Below are positions 1 to 5,334 of a stretch of 6,545 bases of DNA, one piece after another. The position numbers were made by a program, and so were the translations under genes. The notes beneath the pieces are model-generated. The model did no database searches. It was not told the DNA's origin and worked only from the letters and a program-made list of their open reading frames with translations. Each line of letters begins with the position of its first letter. The stretch's first letter is position 1. This DNA comes from Chloroflexota bacterium. GTDB taxonomy: Bacteria; Chloroflexota; Dehalococcoidia; Bin125. The stretch lies in the NCBI GenBank assembly GCA_026705105.1, contig JAPPBK010000144.1, positions 1-6,545 on the forward strand. The letters run 5' to 3'.

Positions 1-17
1 AGAATGGACGGTGAGCA

Positions 18-845
18 ATGGATTTCGAGCAGTATCTGAGCCCCCCGCGCGTGGCGGTGATCGAAGTTGCGGGACAGATTGGGGCGCGGCTCAATCCGCG
101 CGAACTGAGCCGCACCCTGAACAGCGTCCGCACTAATCCGCGCTACCCGGCGGTCGTGCTCGACATCGACTCGCCCGGCGGCGGCGCGGCTGCGTCGGAG
201 GCGCTCTACTTGGCGACCAAGCGGCTGTCGGACAAGAAGCCGGTCGCCGCCGCGATCCGCGGCGTCGGCGCATCGGGCGGCTACATGATCGCCTGCGCCG
301 CCAACCCGATCTTCGCGCTGCCCACATCGGTGGTCGGCTCGATCGGCGTGATCTGGACCGCGCCGATGATCTCCGAGGCGCTCGAACGGGTCGGCGTCAA
401 GATGCGCACCCGCGCCGCCGGCGAGTACAAGGACATGGGCTCGCTCTTCCGCGACTCGACTCCGGAGGAAGAGGCCAAGCTCGACGCGCTGATCCAGTCG
501 GTCTACGAGCGCTTCGTCGACATCGTCGCGGAGGGCCGTCCAGAGTTGACCCGCGAGCAGGTCGCGGCACTGGCCTCGGGCGAGATTCACACCGGGGCCG
601 AGGCGCACGAGATTGGACTGGTCGACCGACTTGGCGACCTCAACGATGCGGTCGAATGGGCCGCCGACGCCGCAGGCATCGAGAAGCGCACCACCCTGGT
701 CCGTCCCAAGCGAGGCCTGTTGCAGATGCTGATGACCCAGGGCGCCGATTCGGTCGCGAACGCTCTTGTCGACGCCTTCATCGATCGGCTCGACGCCGCC
801 AGGTCGGAGCGCTTGCTTGAAGCGCGCTGGCGGATGGGTCGATAG
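18..845 (+). CDS. sppA: SppA-type signal peptide peptidase (peptidase family S49), short form without N-terminal anchor
   Basis: Family S49 serine peptidase of 275 residues. SppA enzymes cut leftover signal peptides and other membrane-derived peptides with a Ser/Lys dyad. Seen here: the core strand and turn VVLDIDSPGG (about residues 46-55), the nucleophile motif GASGGY with Ser86, then VGSIGV (106-111), and GEYKDMGS with the candidate general base Lys138. The Ser-to-Lys distance of 52 residues equals that of the single-domain Bacillus SppA (Ser147/Lys199, from memory). The C-terminal EIGLVDRLGDLNDAV (198-212) is also typical. Unlike Bacillus SppA, no hydrophobic N-terminal segment is visible; the protein begins only about ten residues before the first core strand. 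It may be cytosolic or bind the membrane through its C-terminal helix (about 232-270). The ATG follows an in-frame TGA at 12-14, with a weak GGTGAG upstream, so the start is well bounded. It converges on the CoA transferase gene at 967. Confidence 0.88.
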   Translation: MDFEQYLSPPRVAVIEVAGQIGARLNPRELSRTLNSVRTNPRYPAVVLDIDSPGGGAAASEALYLATKRLSDKKPVAAAIRGVGASGGYMIACAANPIFALPTSVVGSIGVIWTAPMISEALERVGVKMRTRAAGEYKDMGSLFRDSTPEEEAKLDALIQSVYERFVDIVAEGRPELTREQVAALASGEIHTGAEAHEIGLVDRLGDLNDAVEWAADAAGIEKRTTLVRPKRGLLQMLMTQGADSVANALVDAFIDRLDAARSERLLEARWRMGR

Positions 846-855
846 AGGCACATGC

Positions 856-880
856 CCAGTTCCTGCTTCACGCAGGAACC
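856..880 (+). repeat. Palindromic repeat, copy 1 (hairpin 859-879)
   Basis: Perfect 8-bp stem GTTCCTGC / GCAGGAAC around the loop TTCAC. The 25 bases 856-880 match the reverse complement of 923-947 at all but two positions. Those two positions pair with each other in the stem (T-A here, C-G in the other copy), so the fold is kept. No T-tract follows on either side. It could be a short dispersed palindrome of REP type or part of a bidirectional terminator; the window alone cannot decide. Confidence 0.7.
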
Positions 881-922
881 TGCTCGGCACGGCGCCTACT
901 TCCAATGGCCAGACGGGGAACG

Positions 923-947
923 GGTCCCTGCGTGAAGCAGGGACTGG
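923..947 (-). repeat. Palindromic repeat, copy 2, inverted (hairpin 924-944)
   Basis: Perfect 8-bp stem GTCCCTGC / GCAGGGAC around the loop GTGAA, which is the reverse complement of the loop in copy 1. The two copies are in opposite orientation with 42 bases between the 25-base units. They can therefore fold either as two separate small hairpins or as one long cruciform stem with a large loop. The paired substitution relative to copy 1 suggests selection on, or inheritance of, the stem. Confidence 0.7.
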
Positions 948-966
948 AGCCTCCCCGAAGCTTGGG

Positions 967-2178
967 TCAGTCGAACGCGCCCGAGACCAGGTGCTCGACG
1001 TACTCCTCGTCCGACATCCCGACGATGTCCTTGTAGACGTACTCGTTGTCCTCGCCCAGTAGCGGTGCGGCCTTGGTCAGTTCGGCCGGCGTCTCGGAGA
1101 GGCGGAATGAGGGGCCGTCGTAGGCCCGATGGCCCATCGTCGGATGGTCGAGCATCCAGAAGTGCCCGCGATGCGCGAGCTGCGGGTCGTTGCGCAGGTC
1201 TTCCGGCGTCTGCACGACTCCAGCGGGCACGCCCGCGTTCTGCAGGCGCTCCATCAGCTCCTCAGACTGCCGGGTTCGGGTCCACGCGCCGATTGCAGCG
1301 TCAAGCGCGTCGGCGTCCAGCGAGGTCCACGAGGATTGACCGGCAACGTCGGCCAGCGCCGTCAGCTCGGCATCATCGGTCACGGTGATCGCGATCCAGC
1401 GGTCGTCGTCGTCACCGCGAGCTGCGCACCGGTACGTGCCGTACGGTCGGTGATCGGGATGCCCCGCGCCGAGCGCCTGCTGCTCGCGGCCGTTGACGGT
1501 GTAGTCGAGCACCATCGTCTCGGTCGCGTGGATCGCGGCCTCCATCTGGCCGAAGTCGATGTTCTGGCCCTCGCCGGTGCGCTGACGATGATCCAGCGCG
1601 GCGAGCAGCGCCGAGGCGGCGAAGTGCGGTACGAGGAAGTCGGTGTAGGCGACGCCGGTACCAATCGGCTCCTCGCCGGGATAGGCGGTCAGGTGCGAGA
1701 TGCCCGCCGCCGCCTGCAAGACGTGCCCGTAGCCCTGCCACATCGCCCAGGGACCGGTCAGGCCATACATGGGCATCGAGATCATAATCAGGTCGGGCCG
1801 AACCTCGCAGAGGTCGTCGTAGGTCATGCCCCAGGCCCGCATCGCTTTGGGCGTGAACGACTCGGTCACGATGTCGCACTCGGCGATTATGCGTTTGGCA
1901 ATCGCCACGCCATCGGGATGCTGCAGATTCAGCGAGACGCACTTCTTCGACGAGTTGAAGTCGGCGTAGTAACCGCTGTTGTCGAGTCCGGGCTCGTCGT
2001 TGACGAACGGCGGCGCGCGCCGCAGCGGCTCGGGCCGAACCGACGATTCGATCCGGATCACTTCCGCGCCGTGATCGGCCAGGTACTTGGAGACCAGCGG
2101 TCCAACCCCGACCCAGGCAAAGTCGGCGACGCGGATGCCTGCAAAGACCTTGTCGGTTTGGGCCGAATCGGTCATCAC
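967..2178 (-). CDS. Family III (CaiB/BaiF) CoA transferase, catalytic Asp present
   Basis: A 403-residue protein of the CaiB/BaiF class of CoA transferases, which move CoA between carboxylic acids through aspartyl-CoA anhydride and thioester intermediates. Seen: the N-terminal Rossmann-like start VADFAWVGVGPLVSKYLADH (17-36) with HGAEVIRIE just after; the linker NSSKKCVSLNL (75-85); YGLTGPW (138-144); and AYTDF, whose Asp180 lies 21 residues before TGEGQ (201-205). That is the place of the catalytic Asp in the family (Asp169 in formyl-CoA transferase). The C-terminal part contains NAGVPAGVVQTPEDL (314-328), also typical. Length is normal. Substrates cannot be read from sequence; the N-terminus resembles BbsF-type proteins, a weak hint. 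The start is GTG 2178 or ATG 2175; AGGAG at 2188-2192 is 9 bases from the GTG and 12 from the ATG. It is last in a putative three-gene unit, 42 bases after the aspartic protease, and may form a hetero-oligomer with the Asp-less paralogue at 2664-3926. Confidence 0.9.
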   Translation of the reverse strand: MMTDSAQTDKVFAGIRVADFAWVGVGPLVSKYLADHGAEVIRIESSVRPEPLRRAPPFVNDEPGLDNSGYYADFNSSKKCVSLNLQHPDGVAIAKRIIAECDIVTESFTPKAMRAWGMTYDDLCEVRPDLIMISMPMYGLTGPWAMWQGYGHVLQAAAGISHLTAYPGEEPIGTGVAYTDFLVPHFAASALLAALDHRQRTGEGQNIDFGQMEAAIHATETMVLDYTVNGREQQALGAGHPDHRPYGTYRCAARGDDDDRWIAITVTDDAELTALADVAGQSSWTSLDADALDAAIGAWTRTRQSEELMERLQNAGVPAGVVQTPEDLRNDPQLAHRGHFWMLDHPTMGHRAYDGPSFRLSETPAELTKAAPLLGEDNEYVYKDIVGMSDEEYVEHLVSGAFD

Positions 2179-2187
2179 TTCCCTTGT

Positions 2188-2192
2188 CTCCT
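2188..2192 (-). promoter_or_regulatory. Shine-Dalgarno AGGAG for the Asp-containing CoA transferase
   Basis: AGGAG on the minus strand lies 9 bases before GTG 2178 and 12 before ATG 2175, which slightly favours the GTG. It sits in the 42-base gap after the protease gene, so this gene can be translated independently of its neighbour. Confidence 0.55.
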
Positions 2193-2220
2193 GTGGCAGG
2201 TCTACCGGCCGTCCAGATAC

Positions 2221-2622
2221 TCAGAGTTGCACCGCAGGCAACCGCCTCAGCGTCTCGTCCCGCATGTCGATCTCGATGCCAAGCGACTCCATCGCAGTCG
2301 CGCCGAGCAAGGGTCGTACATCGTCATCCGCGAAGACGACGGCCACTCCAGTAACCCCACCCATGAATTCAATGCGCGCCAACCCGACTTCGAGTTCCCT
2401 CACGCTGCCATCGGCCAAGACGTAGCGTCGCGTCTCCTCAGGCTGAATGCCAATCTCCCGTAGCCGCTTGGCAGGCGCAACAGTGTCGATAGCGCCCGTG
2501 TCAATCAAGAACTCCCCCTGCCAGCGTTTAGTCCGATCCGCCGGGTTGCTGATCGTGACTTCCGCGAGTATGGCTCCCATTGGCATTCCGTTCGGTTGTG
2601 TTGCCGTTGCCATAGCTTGCAC
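2221..2622 (-). CDS. Small clan AA (retropepsin-like) aspartic protease
   Basis: A 133-residue protein with the layout of single-domain bacterial retropepsin-like proteases, which act as homodimers sharing two Asp residues. Seen: FLIDTGA (38-44) with catalytic Asp41-Thr42-Gly43 after two hydrophobic residues; ADGS (70-73), suited to the flap turn; and PLLGATAMESLG (104-115), the hydrophobic-hydrophobic-Gly motif that precedes the conserved C-terminal helix. The end IEIDMRDETLRRLPA is typical of this small-protease group. No signal peptide or membrane segment is seen, so it is probably cytosolic. Substrate unknown. The start is uncertain: GTG 2622 has AGGAAG only 3 bases upstream (2626-2631), ATG 2613 has the same motif at 12 bases, and homologues often begin near the Met-Gly at residues 15-16 (ATG 2580). 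The gene lies 41 bases after one CoA transferase gene and 42 before the other, so it is likely cotranscribed. Its link to CoA transfer is unclear; it may be a passenger. Confidence 0.85.
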   Translation of the reverse strand: MQAMATATQPNGMPMGAILAEVTISNPADRTKRWQGEFLIDTGAIDTVAPAKRLREIGIQPEETRRYVLADGSVRELEVGLARIEFMGGVTGVAVVFADDDVRPLLGATAMESLGIEIDMRDETLRRLPAVQL

Positions 2623-2663
2623 TCACTTCCTGCGCCTCAGCGTGCAGCGTGATCCTTCCCAAG

Positions 2664-3926
2664 TCATATCACGTTCGCCGACGCGAGGCTTCTTATCTCG
2701 TCTTCGGAGATTCCGAGCAGATCCCCATAGACGTAGCCGTTGTGTTCGCCGATGTGGGGGGCGCGGTGGCGGACCGTGAGCGGCGTCTTGCTCAGCTTCG
2801 CCCAGGGTCCGGGATAGGTGACGTGCGCCTCCTCGTGCTCGATCTCGACCCAGTAGCCGCGGTCGCTGAGGTGTTCGTTGTCGAGCAGGTCCTTCGGTGT
2901 GTGGACGATGCCCCAACCGTTGCGGATCTGCTGCGCCTCCGAGACGAGCTGGGCGCGCGTGAACCGCTTGCAGAAGGCGACGAGGGTCTCGTTAAGGTAA
3001 TCGGCGTCGTCGCCGGCCGGTGGGATTAACAGACCGGTGGTGGCGTCAAGCTTGGCAAGCCAGTCCTCGGAGGTGAGGTCGCGGGCCATGCCGTGGTGGT
3101 CGAGCCACTCGATGGTCTGGCGCGCGGTCAGACCGAAGAGTCCGCCGTAGGACAAGGCGGCCACGTAGCCGTCGGCCGCCTCGTAGACGTACTGTCCCGA
3201 CTTGTAGCCGCCGATCTCGCGTCCGTTGCCGGGCCGGCCATTGTTGATCCTGCGGATGTCCCAGGTCGGCGAGGCGTTGTCATGGGTGAAGGTGACCGCC
3301 TCTTGCATCGACTGGTCGACGTGCTGGCCCTGTCCGGTCTTGGTCCGCTGGTAGTGCGCGATCAGCGTGCCCACCACCGCCTGCGCCGACGCCTGCGTGT
3401 AGCCCTGCGACGCGGTCGGACGAATCGGCGGACGCCCCGGTGCGCCGCACAACGAGGACAGCCCGCCCATCGCCGTGCCGACCAGGTCGGTGGCCTTCCA
3501 GTTGGCGTAGGGACCTTCGCGGCCAAAGGGCGTGATTGACGTGTGCACCAGGCTCGGATGCGACGACCGGAGCGTTTCGACGCCGAGCCCGAGCGCCGCA
3601 GCGGCATCGGGCGGGCAGGTCTCGACCAGGAAGTCGGCCCTCTCGAGCAGCAGGTCGAACAGTTCCTGACCGCGCTGGTTTGTGAGATCGAGGGTGGCGC
3701 TGAGCTTGTTGTTGTTGAACGTCCACCAGTGCAGCGACTGCTCCGGGTCAACCACGTCGCCCCGGAACGGCCCGATGAAGCGCGACTCATCGCCGCCCGG
3801 CGGCTCGACCTTGATCACCTCCGCGCCCAGGTCACCCAGCATCCGACCGGCAAGCTGCCCGAGCTCGTTTGTCAGGTCGATGACGCGAAACGGCGCAAGC
3901 GGTCCGGCTGCGGACGGTGTAGTCAT
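2664..3926 (-). CDS. Family III (CaiB/BaiF) CoA-transferase-like protein with Tyr at the catalytic Asp position
   Basis: A 420-residue CaiB/BaiF-fold protein. Seen, numbered from ATG 3926: FRVIDLTNELGQLAGR (13-28); LGDLGAEVIKVEPPGGDESR (30-49), the family's N-terminal CoA-fold signature; PFGREGPYANW (133-143); TGQGQHVDQSMQEAV (197-211); and the C-terminal TPKDLLDNEHLSDRGYW (343-359). Counting 21 residues back from TGQGQ, where the family has its catalytic Asp, gives Tyr176 (codon TAC, 3399-3401). The surrounding residues align without a gap, so the Asp looks truly absent. The protein may be a non-catalytic partner of the Asp-containing paralogue, as in hetero-oligomeric BbsEF or SmtAB, or may use another chemistry. 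A longer frame starts at TTG 3953, but ATG 3926 suits the family N-terminus and has a -10-like box at the right distance for a leaderless message; neither start has a clear Shine-Dalgarno. It is first in the putative transferase-protease-transferase unit, 77 bases after hflX. Confidence 0.87.
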   Translation of the reverse strand: MTTPSAAGPLAPFRVIDLTNELGQLAGRMLGDLGAEVIKVEPPGGDESRFIGPFRGDVVDPEQSLHWWTFNNNKLSATLDLTNQRGQELFDLLLERADFLVETCPPDAAAALGLGVETLRSSHPSLVHTSITPFGREGPYANWKATDLVGTAMGGLSSLCGAPGRPPIRPTASQGYTQASAQAVVGTLIAHYQRTKTGQGQHVDQSMQEAVTFTHDNASPTWDIRRINNGRPGNGREIGGYKSGQYVYEAADGYVAALSYGGLFGLTARQTIEWLDHHGMARDLTSEDWLAKLDATTGLLIPPAGDDADYLNETLVAFCKRFTRAQLVSEAQQIRNGWGIVHTPKDLLDNEHLSDRGYWVEIEHEEAHVTYPGPWAKLSKTPLTVRHRAPHIGEHNGYVYGDLLGISEDEIRSLASANVI

Positions 3927-3932
3927 GGGCAG

Positions 3933-3938
3933 ATGATA
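3933..3938 (-). promoter_or_regulatory. Candidate -10 box (TATCAT) of a leaderless promoter
   Basis: TATCAT on the minus strand ends 6 bases before ATG 3926, so transcription would begin at or next to the start codon. This arrangement is known for leaderless genes in Deinococcus and actinobacteria. It agrees with the lack of a Shine-Dalgarno before this ATG. No -35 match is found at 15-18 bases; a TTGACA at 3948-3953 is only 9 bases upstream, too close for a standard promoter. This is a prediction from spacing only. Confidence 0.3.
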
Positions 3939-4003
3939 GACGGCCCCTGTCAACGCGAAGGGCTTCGTAGGGGGAGGCCTTGTGCCTGCCTGTCCTTGCT
4001 GGT

Positions 4004-5209
4004 CTAGCTCGCCGCCGCCGCGTGATCCGTGCGGCGATGAATGATGTGTACGCCTTCGAGCGAGGGAAGCAGCCGCTCGATTGCGGCGCGCAGATCGTCC
4101 AGGTTCCGTTTCTCCTGCGCCGACACGGCGATTGGGCGGACTTCCAACTCGGCGGTGAGTTCTTCCACGACCTCGTCGAGCGGGTCTTCGAGCGCGTCGA
4201 TCTTGTTCATCACCGTCAGCGTCGGGCGTTGATCGACGCCCAGATCGCGCAGCGTCCCTTCGACGCTCTCGATCTGCTCCAGGACATCGGGCGACGTGCC
4301 GTCGACCACGTGGAGCAGCAGGTCCGCCTCCTCCAATTCCTCCAGCGTGGCGCGGAAGGCGGCCACGAGCTGGGTTGGCAGCTTCTGGATGAAGCCGACC
4401 GTGTCGGAAAGCAGGACCGTGTGCTGCTCGGAGAGTCGGCAGCGCCGTGTGGTCGGATCGAGCGTTTCGAAGAGCCGGTCGCGGGCGCGGACATTGGCGT
4501 CGGTCAGTGCGTTCATCAGCGTCGACTTGCCGGCGTTGGTGTAGCCGACCAGCGCCACCAGCGGAATTCCGGCGCGATCACGCTTGTTGCGGTGTTGTTG
4601 ACGATGCGTGCGGACGCGTTCGAGGTCTTTCTTCAGCCGCTTGATCTGATTGCGGATCAGCCGACGGTCGGTCTCGAGCTGCGTCTCGCCGGGACCGCGC
4701 GAGCCAATCGCGCCCTCCATCCGCTCCAAATGCTCCCATTGACCGGTCAGGCGCGGCAGCAGGTACTCGTGCTGGGCCAGCGCGACCTGAACCACGCCCT
4801 CGCGAGTACGGGCGCGCTGGGCAAAGATGTCGAGGATCAGCGCGGTGCGGTCGATCACCTTGATCCCCAACCGCTGTTCCAACGTGCGCTGTTGAGCCGG
4901 GGTGAGTTCGTCGTCGAAGATCGCCACCGTCGCGCGCAGCTCGTCGCGCATCTCGACGATCTGCTCCAGCTTGCCTTTACCTACGTAAGAGTTGGGATCC
5001 GGGTGCCGAAGACGCTGCTTGACCCGCGCCAGCGGCATGGCGCCGGCGGTCACCGCAAGCTGCGACAGCTCCTCGAGCGACGCGTCGATGCTCCAGTGCG
5101 CGGCGCGACGGAAGTCGACGCCAATCAGGATGGCGCGTTCGCGGGGAGGATGAGTGGGATGTCGCCGGCGGCGTCCGCTCTTCGGTCTTCGGTTTCGTAT
5201 GCGTGATAT
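4004..5209 (-). CDS. hflX: HflX, ribosome-associated GTPase (non-canonical start, probably ATA)
   Basis: HflX binds the large ribosomal subunit and splits stalled or stress-inactivated ribosomes using GTP. Numbered from ATA 5209 (401 residues): the N-terminal domain has PPRERAILIGVDF (21-33), SLEELSQLA and NSYVGKGKLEQI (73-84); the family signature SRGPGETQLETDRR (170-183) precedes a coiled-coil rich in Arg and Lys; the G domain has G1 GYTNAGKS (222-229), G3 DTVGF (269-273), G4 NKID (335-338) and G5 SAQ (363-365). The extra C-terminal domain of E. coli HflX is short or absent, as in many homologues. The first ATG/GTG/TTG in frame is GTG 5053 (V53), but conserved HflX sequence continues upstream of it to at least 5149, and the frame is open to a TGA at 5258-5260. 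Within that stretch ATA 5209 has GGAG 6 bases before it. An altered start codon, a sequencing error or a true ATA start are all possible. If only canonical starts are allowed, the CDS would be 4004-5053 and would lose the start of its N-terminal domain. Confidence 0.93.
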   Translation of the reverse strand: MSRIRNRRPKSGRRRRHPTHPPRERAILIGVDFRRAAHWSIDASLEELSQLAVTAGAMPLARVKQRLRHPDPNSYVGKGKLEQIVEMRDELRATVAIFDDELTPAQQRTLEQRLGIKVIDRTALILDIFAQRARTREGVVQVALAQHEYLLPRLTGQWEHLERMEGAIGSRGPGETQLETDRRLIRNQIKRLKKDLERVRTHRQQHRNKRDRAGIPLVALVGYTNAGKSTLMNALTDANVRARDRLFETLDPTTRRCRLSEQHTVLLSDTVGFIQKLPTQLVAAFRATLEELEEADLLLHVVDGTSPDVLEQIESVEGTLRDLGVDQRPTLTVMNKIDALEDPLDEVVEELTAELEVRPIAVSAQEKRNLDDLRAAIERLLPSLEGVHIIHRRTDHAAAAS

Positions 5210-5215
5210 AGGAGT

Positions 5216-5219
5216 CTCC
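5216..5219 (-). promoter_or_regulatory. Shine-Dalgarno GGAG pointing to ATA 5209 of hflX
   Basis: GGAG on the minus strand is followed by the 6-base spacer ACTCCT and then ATA in the HflX frame. Spacing is ideal. This is the main reason for choosing 5209 as start although the codon is non-canonical. Confidence 0.45.
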
Positions 5220-5227
5220 GTCGCTAC

Positions 5228-5252
5228 GCCCCTGCGGCAATCGCCGCCGGGC
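5228..5252 (-). other. GC-rich hairpin just upstream of hflX
   Basis: On the minus strand, GCGGC / GCCGC form a 5-bp stem around GATT. After a small internal loop (G opposite AG), GCCC / GGGC extend it by 4 bp. It ends 8 bases before the GGAG of hflX. There is no following T-run, so it is not a convincing intrinsic terminator of dapL. It could be a 5' leader structure of the hflX message or chance in a GC-rich spacer. Confidence 0.35.
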
Positions 5253-5285
5253 GCGGTTCAGTCTAGTCAGGCAGAAAGACGGAGC

Positions 5286-5314
5286 CTAGATGCGCATGTC
5301 GGAGCGGACCTCCT
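5286..5314 (-). other. Consensus Shine-Dalgarno before a three-codon ORF in the dapL-hflX gap
   Basis: AGGAGG at 5309-5314 (minus strand) is the best ribosome binding site in the window. Its only ATG in reach is at 5295-5297, 11 bases away, and opens the ORF Met-Arg-Ile-stop (5286-5297). It could be a leader peptide or a minimal start-stop element affecting hflX, a relic of a former start, or chance. No supporting motif such as a rare-codon run or T-tract attenuator is visible. Confidence 0.3.
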
Positions 5315-5334
5315 GTGTATCGATTGAATCCAGC

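Larger units (their letters stand above)
846..966. other. Convergent intergenic gap containing two inverted hairpins
   Basis: A noncoding gap of 121 bases lies between the stop codons of sppA (plus strand) and the Asp-containing CoA transferase (minus strand). It holds the two hairpins listed separately and no credible gene. Its position would suit transcription termination from both sides, but neither hairpin is followed by a run of T, so intrinsic termination is not shown. Confidence 0.6.

Noticed and set aside
1129..2463. Long plus-strand open frame of 444 codons antisense to the Asp-containing CoA transferase and part of the protease
   Set aside because: Its product is Arg/Val/Gly-rich without recognisable motifs, and the opposite strand encodes clear protein families. 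It is a shadow frame caused by high GC.
3948..3953. TTGACA, a perfect -35 consensus on the minus strand, also containing a TTG start for the upstream CoA transferase
   Set aside because: No -10 match lies 15-18 bases downstream; TATCAT is only 9 bases away. As a start, the TTG lacks a Shine-Dalgarno and adds nine residues not needed for the family N-terminus.
3980..5206. Plus-strand open frame of 408 codons antisense to hflX
   Set aside because: The minus strand carries all HflX and GTPase motifs; the plus frame has no family features.
4977..5240. Minus-strand 87-codon frame (TTG 5240) overlapping the hflX 5' end
   Set aside because: It lies in another frame from HflX and has no family features. 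It could matter only if a frameshift exists in the hflX N-terminus, but PPRERAILIGV is already in the HflX frame.
5262..5290. TCTA...TAGA imperfect hairpin after dapL as a terminator
   Set aside because: Only short stems with a 4-base bulge and no T-tract; too weak to call.
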